From NCBI RefSeq assembly GCF_008923205.2, contig NZ_WBMS02000042.1, forward strand, positions 23,163-87,162: a DNA stretch of 64,000 nucleotides, written 5' to 3'. Below are positions 14,255 through 23,546 of this stretch, piece after piece; the stretch's first letter is position 1; the number at the start of each line of letters is the position of its first letter. The notes beneath the pieces were generated by a model. It had not been told where the DNA came from. It searched no databases and saw only the letters and a list, made by a program, of their open reading frames with translations. This DNA comes from Actinomadura physcomitrii (GTDB lineage: Bacteria > Actinomycetota > Actinomycetes > Streptosporangiales > Streptosporangiaceae). Both the position numbers and the translations under genes were made by a program.

Positions 14255-16449
14255 GCACCACCGATCTGACCATCGAGGGGATGACCTGCGCGGCGTGCGT
14301 GTCGCGGGTCGAGAAACGGCTCGGCCGCATCGAGGGGGTGACGGCGGCGGTCAACCTCGCGACCGGGCGGGCGCGGGTCGATCATCCGCCTTCGGTGTCG
14401 CTGGACGACCTGCTGGCCGCGATCGAGCGTGCGGGATACACCGGCCGAGCCCAAGTGCCGCAGCGTCCGGCCGCCGGGCAGGGCGCCGAGGAGGGACCGT
14501 CAGCGGATCGGGCGGCCCGCGACCGTCTCGTCATCCTGGCTCTGCTTGCCGTTCCCGTGATCGTCCTGTCGATGGTTCCGGCGCTGCAGTTCCGCAACTG
14601 GCAGCAGCTCTGCTTCACCCTGGCGGCCCCCGTCGCGACCTGGGGCGCGTGGCCGTTCCACGCGCGTGCCGCGGCCGGGCTGCGGCACGCCACCGCGACG
14701 ATGGACACCCTGCTCAGCCTCGGGGTGCTGGCCTCGTTCGGCTGGTCGGTGTACGCCCTGTACGCCGGCGGCGCGGACATGGCCGGGATGCACATGTCCT
14801 TCGCCTGGACCGCGACTCCCGAGGACGCGACCGCCCACCTCTACCTGGAGGCGGCGGTCGGCGTCCCGCTGTTCGTCTCGCTCGGCCGCTTCCTCGAGGC
14901 GCGCGCCCGGCGGCGGACCGGGTCCGTCCTGACCGGTTTGACGTCGCTGGCCGCCCGGGACGTCCGGCTGGAGGACGGTCGCAGGGCGCCGATCGCCGAC
15001 CTCGCCGTCGGGGGGCGGTTCGTCGTGGAGCCGGGCGAGCGGATCGCCGCCGACGGCATCGTCGTCGAAGGGAGCTCCGCGGTCGACACCCACCTGCTCA
15101 ACGGCGAGAGCGCCCCGGCCGAATGCGGACCCGGCGACCGCGTGGCCGCCGGGACCACCAGCCTGAGCGGCACCCTCGTGGTCCGCGCCACCGCGGTCGG
15201 CGCCGGGACCCGCCTGGCGAGGATCACCGAACTGGTGGAGTCGGCGCAGACGGGCAAGGCCAGCGCGCAGCGCCGCGCCGACCAGATCGCCGGCGTGTTC
15301 GTCCCGATGGTGCTGGCGGTCTCGGTGACCACGTTCGGGTTCTGGTGGGGCGCGGGCGCGGACACCGGGGCCGCGCTGACCGCCGCGATCGCGGTCCTGG
15401 TCGTCGCGTGCCCGTGCGCGCTCGGGCTGGCGACGCCGCTGGCGCTGGTCGCCGCGACCGGGGCCGGAGCGCGCCGGGGCGTTCTGGTCGGCGGCCCGCA
15501 GGTGCTCGAACGTCTCGGACGCATCGACACCGTCGTGCTCGACAAGACCGGCACCCTCACCGCCGGCGCCATGCCGGTGCTCGCGGTGAGCGTGCTGCCC
15601 GGCGAGGACACGGGGGAGGTCCTGCGCTCGGCGGCGGCCGTCGAGTCGGTGTCCGAGCATCCGATCGCGAGGGCGGTGCGCCAGGCGGCCGTCCCGTACG
15701 GCACTCCGTCGCCGGCGGCCGACGCCGTGACGGAGCCGGGCCGGGGCGTGCGGGGCGAGGTCGACGGACGTGCGGTGGCGGTCGGCCGTTGCGAGGATCC
15801 CGAGACCCTCCCGGACGTGCTGCGCGACGCGGTCGGCGACGCCGACGAACGCGGGCACACCAGCGTCGTGGTGACCGCCGACGGGCGGCCGCTCGCCGTG
15901 CTGACCGTCGGCGACGGCCTGCGCGCCGGAGCGGACGGGCTGGTCGGGCGGCTGAAACGGATGGGACTGCGAACGATCATGGCCACGGGCGACCGCCCCG
16001 CGCCCGCCCGGACCGTCGCGCGGCGGCTGGGCGTCGCCGACCTGCGCGCCGGCCTCGACCCGATCGGCAAGGCCGACCTCGTCGCGGGCCTGCAGGCCGA
16101 CGGCCGGACGGTCGCGGTCGCGGGCGACGGCATCAACGACACCGCCGCGCTCGCCCGCGCCGACCTGGGCATCGCGGTCGCCGACGGCACCGACGCCGCC
16201 ATCGGCGCCGCGGACGTCACGCTCGTCCACCCCGACCTCGGCGGCATCGCCGACGCCATCGCCCTCGCCCGCCGCACCGCGCGGACGATCAGGATGAATC
16301 TGGCGTGGGCGTTCGCCTACAACGTGGTCACCGTCCCGCTCGCCGCGGTCGGCCGCCTCAATCCGATGCTCGCCGCCGCCGCGATGTCGTGCAGTTCCCT
16401 GCTCGTCGCGGTCAACAGCCTGCGGCTGCTGCGCGGGGGGCGCCGGTGA
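14251..16449 (+). CDS. copA: copper-exporting P1B-type ATPase
   Basis: A 732-residue Cu(I) pump. An N-terminal HMA domain carries GMTCAAC (residues 10-16). The actuator domain has LNGESAPAE. The metal-path motif in the sixth helix is CPC (VACPCALG). The phosphorylation site is DKTGTLT, the ATP-binding His is in SEHPIA, and the hinge is GDGINDTAAL. The last helices carry YN and MSCSSL motifs typical of Cu(I) pumps. A Met-rich stretch (DMAGMHMSF) between early helices may be an exit-side copper site. It starts with GTG overlapping the preceding stop, and its own stop overlaps the next GTG. Confidence 0.95.
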   Translation: MSTTDLTIEGMTCAACVSRVEKRLGRIEGVTAAVNLATGRARVDHPPSVSLDDLLAAIERAGYTGRAQVPQRPAAGQGAEEGPSADRAARDRLVILALLAVPVIVLSMVPALQFRNWQQLCFTLAAPVATWGAWPFHARAAAGLRHATATMDTLLSLGVLASFGWSVYALYAGGADMAGMHMSFAWTATPEDATAHLYLEAAVGVPLFVSLGRFLEARARRRTGSVLTGLTSLAARDVRLEDGRRAPIADLAVGGRFVVEPGERIAADGIVVEGSSAVDTHLLNGESAPAECGPGDRVAAGTTSLSGTLVVRATAVGAGTRLARITELVESAQTGKASAQRRADQIAGVFVPMVLAVSVTTFGFWWGAGADTGAALTAAIAVLVVACPCALGLATPLALVAATGAGARRGVLVGGPQVLERLGRIDTVVLDKTGTLTAGAMPVLAVSVLPGEDTGEVLRSAAAVESVSEHPIARAVRQAAVPYGTPSPAADAVTEPGRGVRGEVDGRAVAVGRCEDPETLPDVLRDAVGDADERGHTSVVVTADGRPLAVLTVGDGLRAGADGLVGRLKRMGLRTIMATGDRPAPARTVARRLGVADLRAGLDPIGKADLVAGLQADGRTVAVAGDGINDTAALARADLGIAVADGTDAAIGAADVTLVHPDLGGIADAIALARRTARTIRMNLAWAFAYNVVTVPLAAVGRLNPMLAAAAMSCSSLLVAVNSLRLLRGGRR

Positions 16450-16910
16450 GCGTCTTCCGGGCCGCCATCGCCCCGCTTCTGGCCGGAGCGGTCACCCTCG
16501 GCTCGCTCAGCGCCTGGACGATGACCGGCCGCGCCGGTCGGCCCGCGGACGTCCGGGTGAGCGACGCCTGGGTGATGGTGCCGATGGCGCCGCAGACGTC
16601 CGCCTTCTTCACGCTCACCAACAGCGGCGACGCGTCCGACGTCCTGGTCGCGGTCCGCAGTTCCGCCTCCGTCGTCACCATGATCGGAAGGCAGGCCGAC
16701 CACGACGGCTCCGGCTCGATGGTGATGATCGACACGCTGACCGTGCCGGCTCACGGCACCATCCGCATGACCCCGTTCACCACCGACGTCATGATCCAGC
16801 AGACCCATCCCCTGACCGCCGGTGAGCGCGTGCCGTTCACCCTGGTGTTCCGCCGGAGCGGGACGGTCCGCGTCACCGCCGTCGTCGTCCCGCCCGGCGG
16901 CCACTCCTGA
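16446..16910 (+). CDS. PCu(A)C-type periplasmic/extracellular copper chaperone
   Basis: A 154-residue protein with an N-terminal signal anchor (IAPLLAGAVTLGSLSAWTM) followed by a PCu(A)C domain. Metal-ligand methionines and histidines are visible in VMVPMAPQTSAFFTLTN, SSASVVTMIGRQADHDGSGSMVMI and VPAHGTIRMTPFTTDVMI, which partly match the H(M)-x10-M-x21-H-x-M pattern of the family; the first His is not obvious. Such proteins deliver Cu(I) outside the membrane, often together with SCO1 to cytochrome oxidase. SCO1 is encoded 3.3 kb downstream. The GTG start overlaps the copA stop. Confidence 0.82.
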   Translation: MSVFRAAIAPLLAGAVTLGSLSAWTMTGRAGRPADVRVSDAWVMVPMAPQTSAFFTLTNSGDASDVLVAVRSSASVVTMIGRQADHDGSGSMVMIDTLTVPAHGTIRMTPFTTDVMIQQTHPLTAGERVPFTLVFRRSGTVRVTAVVVPPGGHS

Positions 16911-16952
16911 GCCCGCCCGCTCGATGAGCCCACGGAGGATGGACCTGCCCCG

Positions 16953-17678
16953 ATGACAGAGCCCCCGGCCGCAGGAGCGACGGAGCCGGCCGTCGCCGAC
17001 CAGGGAATGCGGTTGCTGCGCGCGGCGGCGTTCTCGGTCGTCTGCGTGTCGGTATCGGGCTGCGCGCACGCATCGGCCTCGGGCGCGGGGCTTTCGTGGT
17101 GGTCCGTCCTCGCCGGGTGGCTGCTGACGCTGTGCCTGGTGACGCCGCTGGCCGGACGGGAGCGGTCGAGGCCGGGCATCATCGCGGCGCTGCTGTGCGG
17201 CCAGCTCCTCCTGCACGTGCTCTTCGCCCTCGGACAGTGTCACGGGGCGGGCCCGGAGCCCGGCGCGTCACCTTCGGCGATGCCTGCGATGCCGGCGCAC
17301 GGGGCCGGCATGAACATGGGCCCGTCGCTGATGCCCGGGCCGACGATGTTCGCCGCGCACCTGGTCGCCGCCGCATTGCTCGGCTGGCTGCTGCACCACG
17401 GGGACCGCGCCCTGTGGTCGCTGGAGCGGGTCTCGCGGCGCGTGACGGGCGTGCTCAGCGGTCCGTTGGCCAGGCTGTTGGACGCGGCTCTCCTGCGGCT
17501 TCCCGCCCTGCCCCTGCCTCCGATGCGCCCGCACGCCCGTGGCGCCGAGGCACGGGGCAAGCCGGACCAGATCGTCCTGCTGCACCACGCGGTGATCCGG
17601 CGCGGCCCGCCCATGGGTGTGTCGAGGCGAGCAACGTACGGGCGGCCTGACCGCCCGGTTCTTTCACCCTCCGCCTGA
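16953..17678 (+). CDS. copper-island Met/His-rich membrane protein, copy 2
   Basis: A 241-residue paralogue of the protein at 13173. Hydrophobic segments lie near residues 22-40, 50-68, 74-92 and 130-146. The Met/His loop here is stronger: AMPAMPAHGAGMNMGPSLMPG. Shared blocks include FAAHLVAAALLGWLLHHGDRALW and the tail HHAVIRRGPPMG. The two copies flank the copA unit. GGAGG lies 13 bases before the ATG, which is wide. The name is unknown to me; membrane copper binding or sensing is inferred from composition and location. Confidence 0.75.
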   Translation: MTEPPAAGATEPAVADQGMRLLRAAAFSVVCVSVSGCAHASASGAGLSWWSVLAGWLLTLCLVTPLAGRERSRPGIIAALLCGQLLLHVLFALGQCHGAGPEPGASPSAMPAMPAHGAGMNMGPSLMPGPTMFAAHLVAAALLGWLLHHGDRALWSLERVSRRVTGVLSGPLARLLDAALLRLPALPLPPMRPHARGAEARGKPDQIVLLHHAVIRRGPPMGVSRRATYGRPDRPVLSPSA

Positions 17679-17848
17679 TCGCGTGCCCGGACGCCGCGAT
17701 CGGCGGCGGCACCGGCGACCCGGATCGCCCAGGCCGTGATTACGGCGCTGGGCTCTGACGCCGCACCACATGACCGCATGCCCGGATGGGCTGCCCGCGT
17801 GTGATGCGAGACGTGCCGGTGCCCGGAGCACGACGAGGAGAACGAGTC

Positions 17849-19282
17849 ATGACCACGAACCAGAAACCGGCCCAGGCGAGGGACGCGTCGCCGAGACCGG
17901 TGGGCGTCCCGGCGCCGCGGGAGGCCGCCGATTCCAGCCGGGGAGCGCCGCTCGACGGGAGCGGATCGGGAATGTGGAGCCGGATCCGGCCCGCCCTCCT
18001 GCGCCTGCACTTCTACGCGGGCATTCTCATCGGACCGTTCCTGCTGGTGACCGCGTTCACCGGGCTGCTCTACACGACGGCCCCGCAGGTCGAATCCATC
18101 ATGTACAAGCACGAACTGACCGTCACGCCGCACGGTAGGGCGGTTCCGCTCGCCCAGCAGGTCGAGGCCGGTACCCGTGCGGTGCCCGGCGGCACTCTGG
18201 TGTCGGTCACCCCGGGCCCTGGCCGTTCCGACAGCACGCGGGTCGTCATGGACGCCCCCGGCCTGCCCGAGGGCTACAGCAAGACCGCCTTCGTCAACCC
18301 CTACAACGGCAAGGTGCTCGGCACGCTGCGCACCTACGGCGAGTGGCTCCCGGCGCGCGCCTGGCTGGACGGCCTGCACCGCACGCTGCACCTCGGTGAC
18401 GTCGGCCGCAACTACAGCGAGCTCGCGGCGAGCTGGCTGTGGGTCGAGGTGCTCGGCGGCCTCGCGCTCTGGCTCGGCGCTCCGCGGACGCGGCGGCGCC
18501 TGCGCCGCACGCTGCTGCCGGGCGACGCGGGCCGGGGACGACGCCGCGTGCTGTCCTGGCACGGCGCGGTCGGGCTGTGGGCCGCGATCGGGTTCCTGGG
18601 CCTCTCGGCGACCGGGCTGACCTGGTCCGCGCACGCCGGCATGAGCATCGGCGCGATCCAGGACCAGATGGGCGGCAGCACCCCATCGGTGGCCACCGAG
18701 CTGCCCTCGGGATCGGCGGCGGCCGGCCGGGATGTCGGCATCGAGGCGGTGGCGCGATCGGCCCGCGGCGCCGGCCTGCACGGCAAGCTCGTCATCACGC
18801 CGCCGGAGAAGCCGGGCACCGCCTGGGTGGTCAAGGAGAACACCCGTTCCTGGCCGGAGCATCAGGACTCGGTGGCCGTCGATCCCGCCACGGGCGCGGT
18901 GGTCTCCAAGCTGCGGTTCGCCGACTACCCGCTGCTCGCCAAGCTGACGCGCTGGGGCATCGACGCGCACATGGGCCTGCTGTTCGGCCTGGCCAATCAG
19001 ATCGTCCTCGCGCTGCTGGCGCTGTCGCTCATCACCCTGCTCGTTCTGGGCTACCGGATGTGGTGGCTGCGGCGTCCCACCCGCGCGCAGCGGCCCACGC
19101 TGGGACGCCCGCCCGCGAGGGGCGCCTGGCGCAGGCTACCGGGCCGGGTGCTCGCGCCGGTCGTGGTGGTCGCGGCCGTCCTCGGCTACTACCTTCCGTT
19201 GTTCGGCCTGCCGCTGCTGGCGTTCCTGCTGGTGGACCTCGCGGTGGGCGCGCTGCGGCGGCGCGGGGCGGTGGCCCGATGA
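17849..19282 (+). CDS. PepSY-associated transmembrane protein (PiuB-like)
   Basis: A 477-residue inner-membrane protein with the layout of the PepSY-TM family. The first helix, LRLHFYAGILIGPFLLVTAFTGLLY (near residues 50-75), carries a conserved His. An extracellular PepSY domain (FVNPYNGKVLG) follows, then paired helices with conserved His in LDGLHRTLHLG and SWHGAVGLWAAIGFLGLSATGL, a second PepSY segment (SVAVDPATGAVVSKLRF), and terminal helices with IDAHMGLLFGLANQI. Relatives are linked to iron or copper handling, sometimes by metal reduction. GAGGAG stands eight bases before the ATG. Its stop overlaps the next ATG. Confidence 0.83.
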   Translation: MTTNQKPAQARDASPRPVGVPAPREAADSSRGAPLDGSGSGMWSRIRPALLRLHFYAGILIGPFLLVTAFTGLLYTTAPQVESIMYKHELTVTPHGRAVPLAQQVEAGTRAVPGGTLVSVTPGPGRSDSTRVVMDAPGLPEGYSKTAFVNPYNGKVLGTLRTYGEWLPARAWLDGLHRTLHLGDVGRNYSELAASWLWVEVLGGLALWLGAPRTRRRLRRTLLPGDAGRGRRRVLSWHGAVGLWAAIGFLGLSATGLTWSAHAGMSIGAIQDQMGGSTPSVATELPSGSAAAGRDVGIEAVARSARGAGLHGKLVITPPEKPGTAWVVKENTRSWPEHQDSVAVDPATGAVVSKLRFADYPLLAKLTRWGIDAHMGLLFGLANQIVLALLALSLITLLVLGYRMWWLRRPTRAQRPTLGRPPARGAWRRLPGRVLAPVVVVAAVLGYYLPLFGLPLLAFLLVDLAVGALRRRGAVAR

Positions 19283-19950
19283 TCGCAGCCACGGGTCTGC
19301 GCTGGGTGCTGACCATCCTGTTCGCCGTGCTCGCGCTCTACGGCACGTGGCGGGCGATCACCGGGCACGGCGGTCGGCACGCCGGGCAAGGCGAGGTGAC
19401 GGGCCGCGTCGCGCACGCGCTGCACGCCGCGATGGCCGTCGCGATGGGCGCGATGGTGTGGCCGCGGGGGATGGACCTTCCCGCGCGGCCGCAGGTCGTC
19501 TTCTTCACCGTGGCGGCGCTGTGGTTCGTCGCGGTCGCCGTGGTGATTCCTGGAGGGGTACCCCGCGTCCGGGCGCTTCCCGCCGCGCTTCCCCATGTGC
19601 TGGTGATGGGCGCGATGGCCTGGATGGTGCATGCGATGACCGGTGCGATGTCCGGGCACGGCGGCAGCGGCGGCATGGGGGACATGGCCGGCATGGACAT
19701 GTCGGGTGGCTCGGGGCTCTCGTCGATGAGCGTGCACGGCGGTGCGCGGGCGGCCGCCGCGGTCCTGGCCGTCCTGATGCTGGCGTTCACCCTGCGGTGG
19801 CTGGCCCGAGCCTTCGACATCGCGCGCGCGGACGGAGCGGCGGCGGAAGGGCCTGCGGGCGAGCAGGCAGGAGACGAGGGAGCGTGGGATCTCGGGTGCC
19901 ACGGCGCCATGGCCTTCGGCATGGCGGTGATGCTCGCATTGCTTCTGTGA
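19279..19950 (+). CDS. DUF5134 membrane protein with Met-rich loop
   Basis: A 223-residue polytopic protein. Helices are visible at about residues 5-22, 44-60, 70-90, 95-115, 150-170 and 205-222. The loop between the fourth and fifth contains GGMGDMAGMDMSGGSG, a methionine/histidine cluster likely to bind Cu(I). The layout agrees with the actinobacterial DUF5134 family found in copper-responsive loci. The ATG overlaps the PepSY gene stop (ATGA), indicating coupling. Confidence 0.78.
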   Translation: MIAATGLRWVLTILFAVLALYGTWRAITGHGGRHAGQGEVTGRVAHALHAAMAVAMGAMVWPRGMDLPARPQVVFFTVAALWFVAVAVVIPGGVPRVRALPAALPHVLVMGAMAWMVHAMTGAMSGHGGSGGMGDMAGMDMSGGSGLSSMSVHGGARAAAAVLAVLMLAFTLRWLARAFDIARADGAAAEGPAGEQAGDEGAWDLGCHGAMAFGMAVMLALLL

Positions 19951-19965
19951 CGAGCTCTCGGCGAA

Positions 19966-19994
19966 CCCCGCTGTGCCCCTCGGGCACGGCGGGG
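19966..19994 (+). terminator. hairpin terminator closing the PepSY-DUF5134 unit
   Basis: A 13-bp stem (19966-19978 with 19982-19994, one G-U pair) with a 3-base loop, 16 bases after the DUF5134 stop. No long T-tract follows, as is usual in this GC range. Confidence 0.65.
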
Positions 19995-20177
19995 TCCGCC
20001 GGCGTCGAGCCTTCTGCTCGCCGGGGCCGCGATGGAGATTTCACCCGTCGTCGACACGCACCGCGATCGCGGTGACCCGGCGTTCCACGGCCGTGTCAAC
20101 GGCCTGACCTCACCCACGTTCGCGCCGCCGCGCGTGAAGTGCCCGCCGGCGGTGTCTCCTCACCTTCGGAGGCCATC

Positions 20178-20858
20178 ATGCGTGCCTTCTCGCGCGCTTC
20201 CTTCCGTTCGTCCCGTCCGACCACTGTCGGGTTCGCCGGTGCATTGGCGGCGGTCTGCCTGACCGTCTCGGCGTGCGGCGGTTCAGCCGCCGGTAATGCG
20301 ACCGCGACGACGGCGACCGCCTCGCCTTCGGGCGGGACCGCCGTCCGGCTCGACCGTCCGCTGACCAAGCCGGAACTGACACTGACCGACGACCACGGGA
20401 AGCCCTTCGACCTGGTCAAGCGGACGGCGGGGAAGCCGACGCTGATGTACTTCGGTTACACCCACTGTCCTGACGTGTGTCCGACGACGATGGCCGACCT
20501 GGCCAACGCCGTGAAGCAATTGCCCGAAGCGGACCAGAAGCGCCTTCAGGTGATCTTCGTGACCACCGATCCCGCCCGCGACACGCCCAAGCGGCTGCAC
20601 CAGTGGCTCGCCGCGTTCGACCGCCGCTTCACCGGGCTGAGCGGCGACTTCGACGCCGTGCAGAAGGCCGCGCGGAGCGTGGGCGTGTCGGTGGACGAGC
20701 CCGTGAAGAACGCCGACGGAAGCTACACCGTCACGCACGGCGCCGAGGTCCTGGCCTTCTCCCCGGCGGACGACAAGGTCCACATCATCTACACCTCGGG
20801 CACCACGACCCAGCGGTACGCGGCCGACCTGCCCGCGCTGATCCGGGGGCAGGTATGA
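20178..20858 (+). CDS. SCO1/SenC copper lipoprotein
   Basis: A 226-residue secreted lipoprotein. After a basic N-terminus and hydrophobic stretch, the lipobox ends in VSAC, so Cys is lipidated outside the membrane. The thioredoxin-like SCO domain has the copper motif CPDVC (in FGYTHCPDVCPTTM), followed by FVTTDPARDTP and a late copper-ligand His in KVHIIYTSG. SCO1 inserts copper into cytochrome oxidase CuA. The strong GGAGG six bases before the ATG decides the start. It overlaps the DyP peroxidase gene by ATGA. Confidence 0.92.
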   Translation: MRAFSRASFRSSRPTTVGFAGALAAVCLTVSACGGSAAGNATATTATASPSGGTAVRLDRPLTKPELTLTDDHGKPFDLVKRTAGKPTLMYFGYTHCPDVCPTTMADLANAVKQLPEADQKRLQVIFVTTDPARDTPKRLHQWLAAFDRRFTGLSGDFDAVQKAARSVGVSVDEPVKNADGSYTVTHGAEVLAFSPADDKVHIIYTSGTTTQRYAADLPALIRGQV

Positions 20859-22105
20859 GGGCTCGGGCCGCCGCCGCGGCATCGCTCCTGTCTCGCCGGC
20901 GGTTGCTGGGCATCGCGGGCGGAACCGGAGTCGTCGGCCTTGCGGCCGGTGGGCTGGCCGGTGCCGCAGCCCGCGGAGCGGACGGACGCGATGAGCCCGC
21001 GCTGAGCACCGTCGGCGCCACGGCGGTCCCCTTTCACGGACGCCACCAGGCCGGGATCGCCACGCCGTTGCAGGCCTGCGGGCATCTGATCGCGTTCGAC
21101 CTGCGACCTGATGCGGACCGCCGTGCCGCGGCCGCGCTGATGCGGCGCTGGTCGCAGGCGGCCGAGGCGATGACGGCCGGACGGCCGCCCGGTGACGACG
21201 ACCAGATCGCGCTGGACGCGGGCCCGTCCTCGCTGACGGTGACGTTCGGCTTCGGCCGGACGTTCTTCGCCAAGACCGGGCTCGAGAGCCGCCTCCCGGC
21301 GGCGCTGGTGGAGATACCGCCGTTCTCCGCCGACGCGCTCGACCGCACCAGGAGCGGCGGCGACCTGTGGATCCAGATCGGCGCGGACGATCCGCTCGTC
21401 GCCGTGCACGCCTTGCGGGTCCTGCAACGCGCCGCCTCCGGCACCGCCGAGGCGCGCTGGCAGATGAACGGCTTCAACCGCGCGCCGGGGGCCACCCGGC
21501 GGCCGATGACGGTCCGCAACCTGATGGGCCAGATCGACGGCACCAACAACCCGCGCCCGTCCGACACCGGCTTCGACGCCAAGATCTTCGTCTCCCGTAC
21601 GACGGGCCCCGAGGCGTGGATGAACGGCGGGTCGTACGCGGTCGTCCGGCGCATCCGGATGCTGCTGGACACCTGGGAGCGGTTGCCCACCGCCCGGCAG
21701 GAGCGGGTCATCGGCCGCCGCAAGGACAGCGGCGCCCCGCTGTCCGGCGGCACCGAGACCACACCGGTGAACCTGTCGGCGACGGGACCCGACGGAACGC
21801 TGGCCGTCCCCGGCGACGCCCACGTCCGGGTCGCGGCACCCGAGTCCAACGGCGGAGCCACCCTGCTGCGCCGCGGGTTCTCCTACCACGACGGCCACCG
21901 CGCCGACGGTGCGCCCGACGCCGGACTGCTGTTCATCGCCTGGCAGGCCGACCCCACCACCGGGTTCATCCAGGTGCAGCGCAAACTCGACGGCGCGGAC
22001 GGCCTCACCCGGTTCATCCGGCACGAGTCCAGCGCCGTCTTCGCCGTCCCCGGCGGCGCCACGGCGCCCGGCGACTACGTCGGCCGCGCCCTGCTGGAAT
22101 CATGA
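20855..22105 (+). CDS. DyP-type heme peroxidase, Tat-exported
   Basis: A 416-residue protein with a twin-arginine signal (SRRRLLGIAGGTGVVGLAAGG). The DyP motif GxxDG is present as GQIDGTNNPR with the catalytic Asp. The proximal heme His is likely in the C-terminal half (YHDGHRADG region), with catalytic Arg in FVSRTTGPEAW or nearby. It is of the EfeB/DyP A-type layout and acts outside the membrane. It is coupled to SCO1 (ATGA overlap), an arrangement seen in copper loci; here an EfeUOB iron system is not adjacent. The physiological substrate is unknown. Confidence 0.88.
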   Translation: MRARAAAAASLLSRRRLLGIAGGTGVVGLAAGGLAGAAARGADGRDEPALSTVGATAVPFHGRHQAGIATPLQACGHLIAFDLRPDADRRAAAALMRRWSQAAEAMTAGRPPGDDDQIALDAGPSSLTVTFGFGRTFFAKTGLESRLPAALVEIPPFSADALDRTRSGGDLWIQIGADDPLVAVHALRVLQRAASGTAEARWQMNGFNRAPGATRRPMTVRNLMGQIDGTNNPRPSDTGFDAKIFVSRTTGPEAWMNGGSYAVVRRIRMLLDTWERLPTARQERVIGRRKDSGAPLSGGTETTPVNLSATGPDGTLAVPGDAHVRVAAPESNGGATLLRRGFSYHDGHRADGAPDAGLLFIAWQADPTTGFIQVQRKLDGADGLTRFIRHESSAVFAVPGGATAPGDYVGRALLES

Positions 22106-22135
22106 CCACCCAAGGCGGCCACCGATGCGTTCTCG

Positions 22136-23224
22136 TCAGAGTTCGTCGGGCCGAGGCGTCCAGCGCCGCTCGACTCCGGCCAGCCGCCAGTACGCGATGG
22201 CCGCCGCCCAGACCGCGACGAACAGACCGACGATGATGAACCCGACGTTGTCCAGATCCAGTCCGGCGATCCAGTTGGTCACCGGGTCGTCCAGGCCCGC
22301 GTCGTCATGGAGCAGGCCGACGATCTCGATGGTGCCGATGACGAAGGCGACCGCGACCGAAAGGCCGGTGATGGTGAGGTTGTAGTAGACCTTGCGCACG
22401 GGATTGGCGAACGCCCAGTGGTAGGCGAAGTTCATGAACGTGCCGTCGAGGGTGTCGAACAGGCTCATCCCGGCGGCGAACAGCACCGGCAGCGTGAGGA
22501 TCGCGTACCAGGGCAGGCCGCCCGCCGCTCCGCTGCCGGCCAGCACCAGCACCGCGATCTCGGTGGCGGTGTCGAAGCCCAGCCCGAACACCAGCCCGAT
22601 CGGGTACATCTGCCATGGACGGGTGATGGCGCGCAGCAGCCGCCCGAGGAACCGGTTGAGCAGGCCGCGCTGGTCCAGCTTGGCCTCCAGCGCCCGCTCG
22701 TCGAACTCGCCGCGCTTCATCGCCCGCCAGACGCCGAGGATGCCGAACAGCGCGAGGAGGTTGAGAAACGCGATCAGGTAGAGGAACCCGCCGGAGACGC
22801 TGGTACCGATCAGCCCCAGCGTGCGATGCGTCCCGGAGTCCTGGTCGAGGAGCGTCCCGGCGGCGTGCGCGCCCACCGCGATGAGCGCGGCCATCACGAC
22901 GACGATGCTGGAATGCCCGAGCGCGAACCAGAACCCCACCGACACGGGGCGCTTGCCGTCGGCCATGAGCTTGCGGGTCGTGTTGTCGATCGCCGCGATA
23001 TGGTCGGCGTCGAACGCGTGCCGCATGCCCAGGGTGTAGGCCGTGACGCCGAGCCCGACACCGAACACCTTGGTCCCGATCGTGTAGTGCTGCGGCGCCA
23101 CCAGCAGCACGAGCACGCCCCACGCGGCGACGTGCAGCACGACGATGACACCGAGCAGCCCGGCGAGGCGGGCCCAGTCCCGCCGTTCGAGAGCGGACAG
23201 GACCGTGCGCATGCGTGGGGCCAA
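22136..23224 (-). CDS. NicO/NiCoT-family nickel/cobalt transporter
   Basis: A 362-residue polytopic permease. The signature RHAFDADHIAAIDNTTRK (HX4DH, second helix, near residue 70) is the metal-selectivity motif of NixA/HoxN proteins. Others are FALGHSSIVV and LGFDTATEI. About eight helices are visible. The upstream cobalamin riboswitch indicates that cobalt for B12 synthesis is the physiological cargo. The ATG at 23224 is the longest start; MRTVLSALERR, five residues further on, is an alternative. It converges with the DyP peroxidase gene. Confidence 0.93.
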   Translation of the reverse strand: MAPRMRTVLSALERRDWARLAGLLGVIVVLHVAAWGVLVLLVAPQHYTIGTKVFGVGLGVTAYTLGMRHAFDADHIAAIDNTTRKLMADGKRPVSVGFWFALGHSSIVVVMAALIAVGAHAAGTLLDQDSGTHRTLGLIGTSVSGGFLYLIAFLNLLALFGILGVWRAMKRGEFDERALEAKLDQRGLLNRFLGRLLRAITRPWQMYPIGLVFGLGFDTATEIAVLVLAGSGAAGGLPWYAILTLPVLFAAGMSLFDTLDGTFMNFAYHWAFANPVRKVYYNLTITGLSVAVAFVIGTIEIVGLLHDDAGLDDPVTNWIAGLDLDNVGFIIVGLFVAVWAAAIAYWRLAGVERRWTPRPDEL

Positions 23225-23257
23225 GGAGATCGCCTTCCAGCACCTCGTGGAACGACT

Positions 23258-23412
23258 ACGTCGGTGCCGCGGCCGGTCTCCTGGCTGACGGGACTTCGCG
23301 CCGTCCGCCTTCCCAGACCCGAAGACCCAGTGGCATATCGGACAGAGCTACCCGATCACAGTGGCGAGGGCCGCGCCGGTTCCGCACCGGCTTCCCGTAC
23401 ACCACGGCCGCC
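23258..23412 (-). ncRNA. cobalamin riboswitch controlling the cobalt transporter
   Basis: On the minus strand the B12 box AGCCAGGAGACCGGCC (23271-23286) is the canonical 3' element. Upstream elements appear in order: GGGAAGCCGGTGCGGAACCG (P2/P3 region), GCCACTGTGA (P4/P5 core), a second GCCACTGGG, GGGAAGGCGG and GCGAAGTCCCG leading into the B12 box. The B12 box ends about 46 bases upstream of the transporter start codon, which suits translational control. Edges are approximate. Confidence 0.93.
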
Positions 23413-23546
23413 TCAACATACGTCCGGCTGCTCATATCTGTAAACATCGTCACCATGCGGCCGAGAACCGGCGGCAGGTGGTGTCGGCGGTGAGTCCAGG
23501 TGTTTCCCGGTATCGCAGGCCGTCACCACCTTCCTAGGATCACGGC

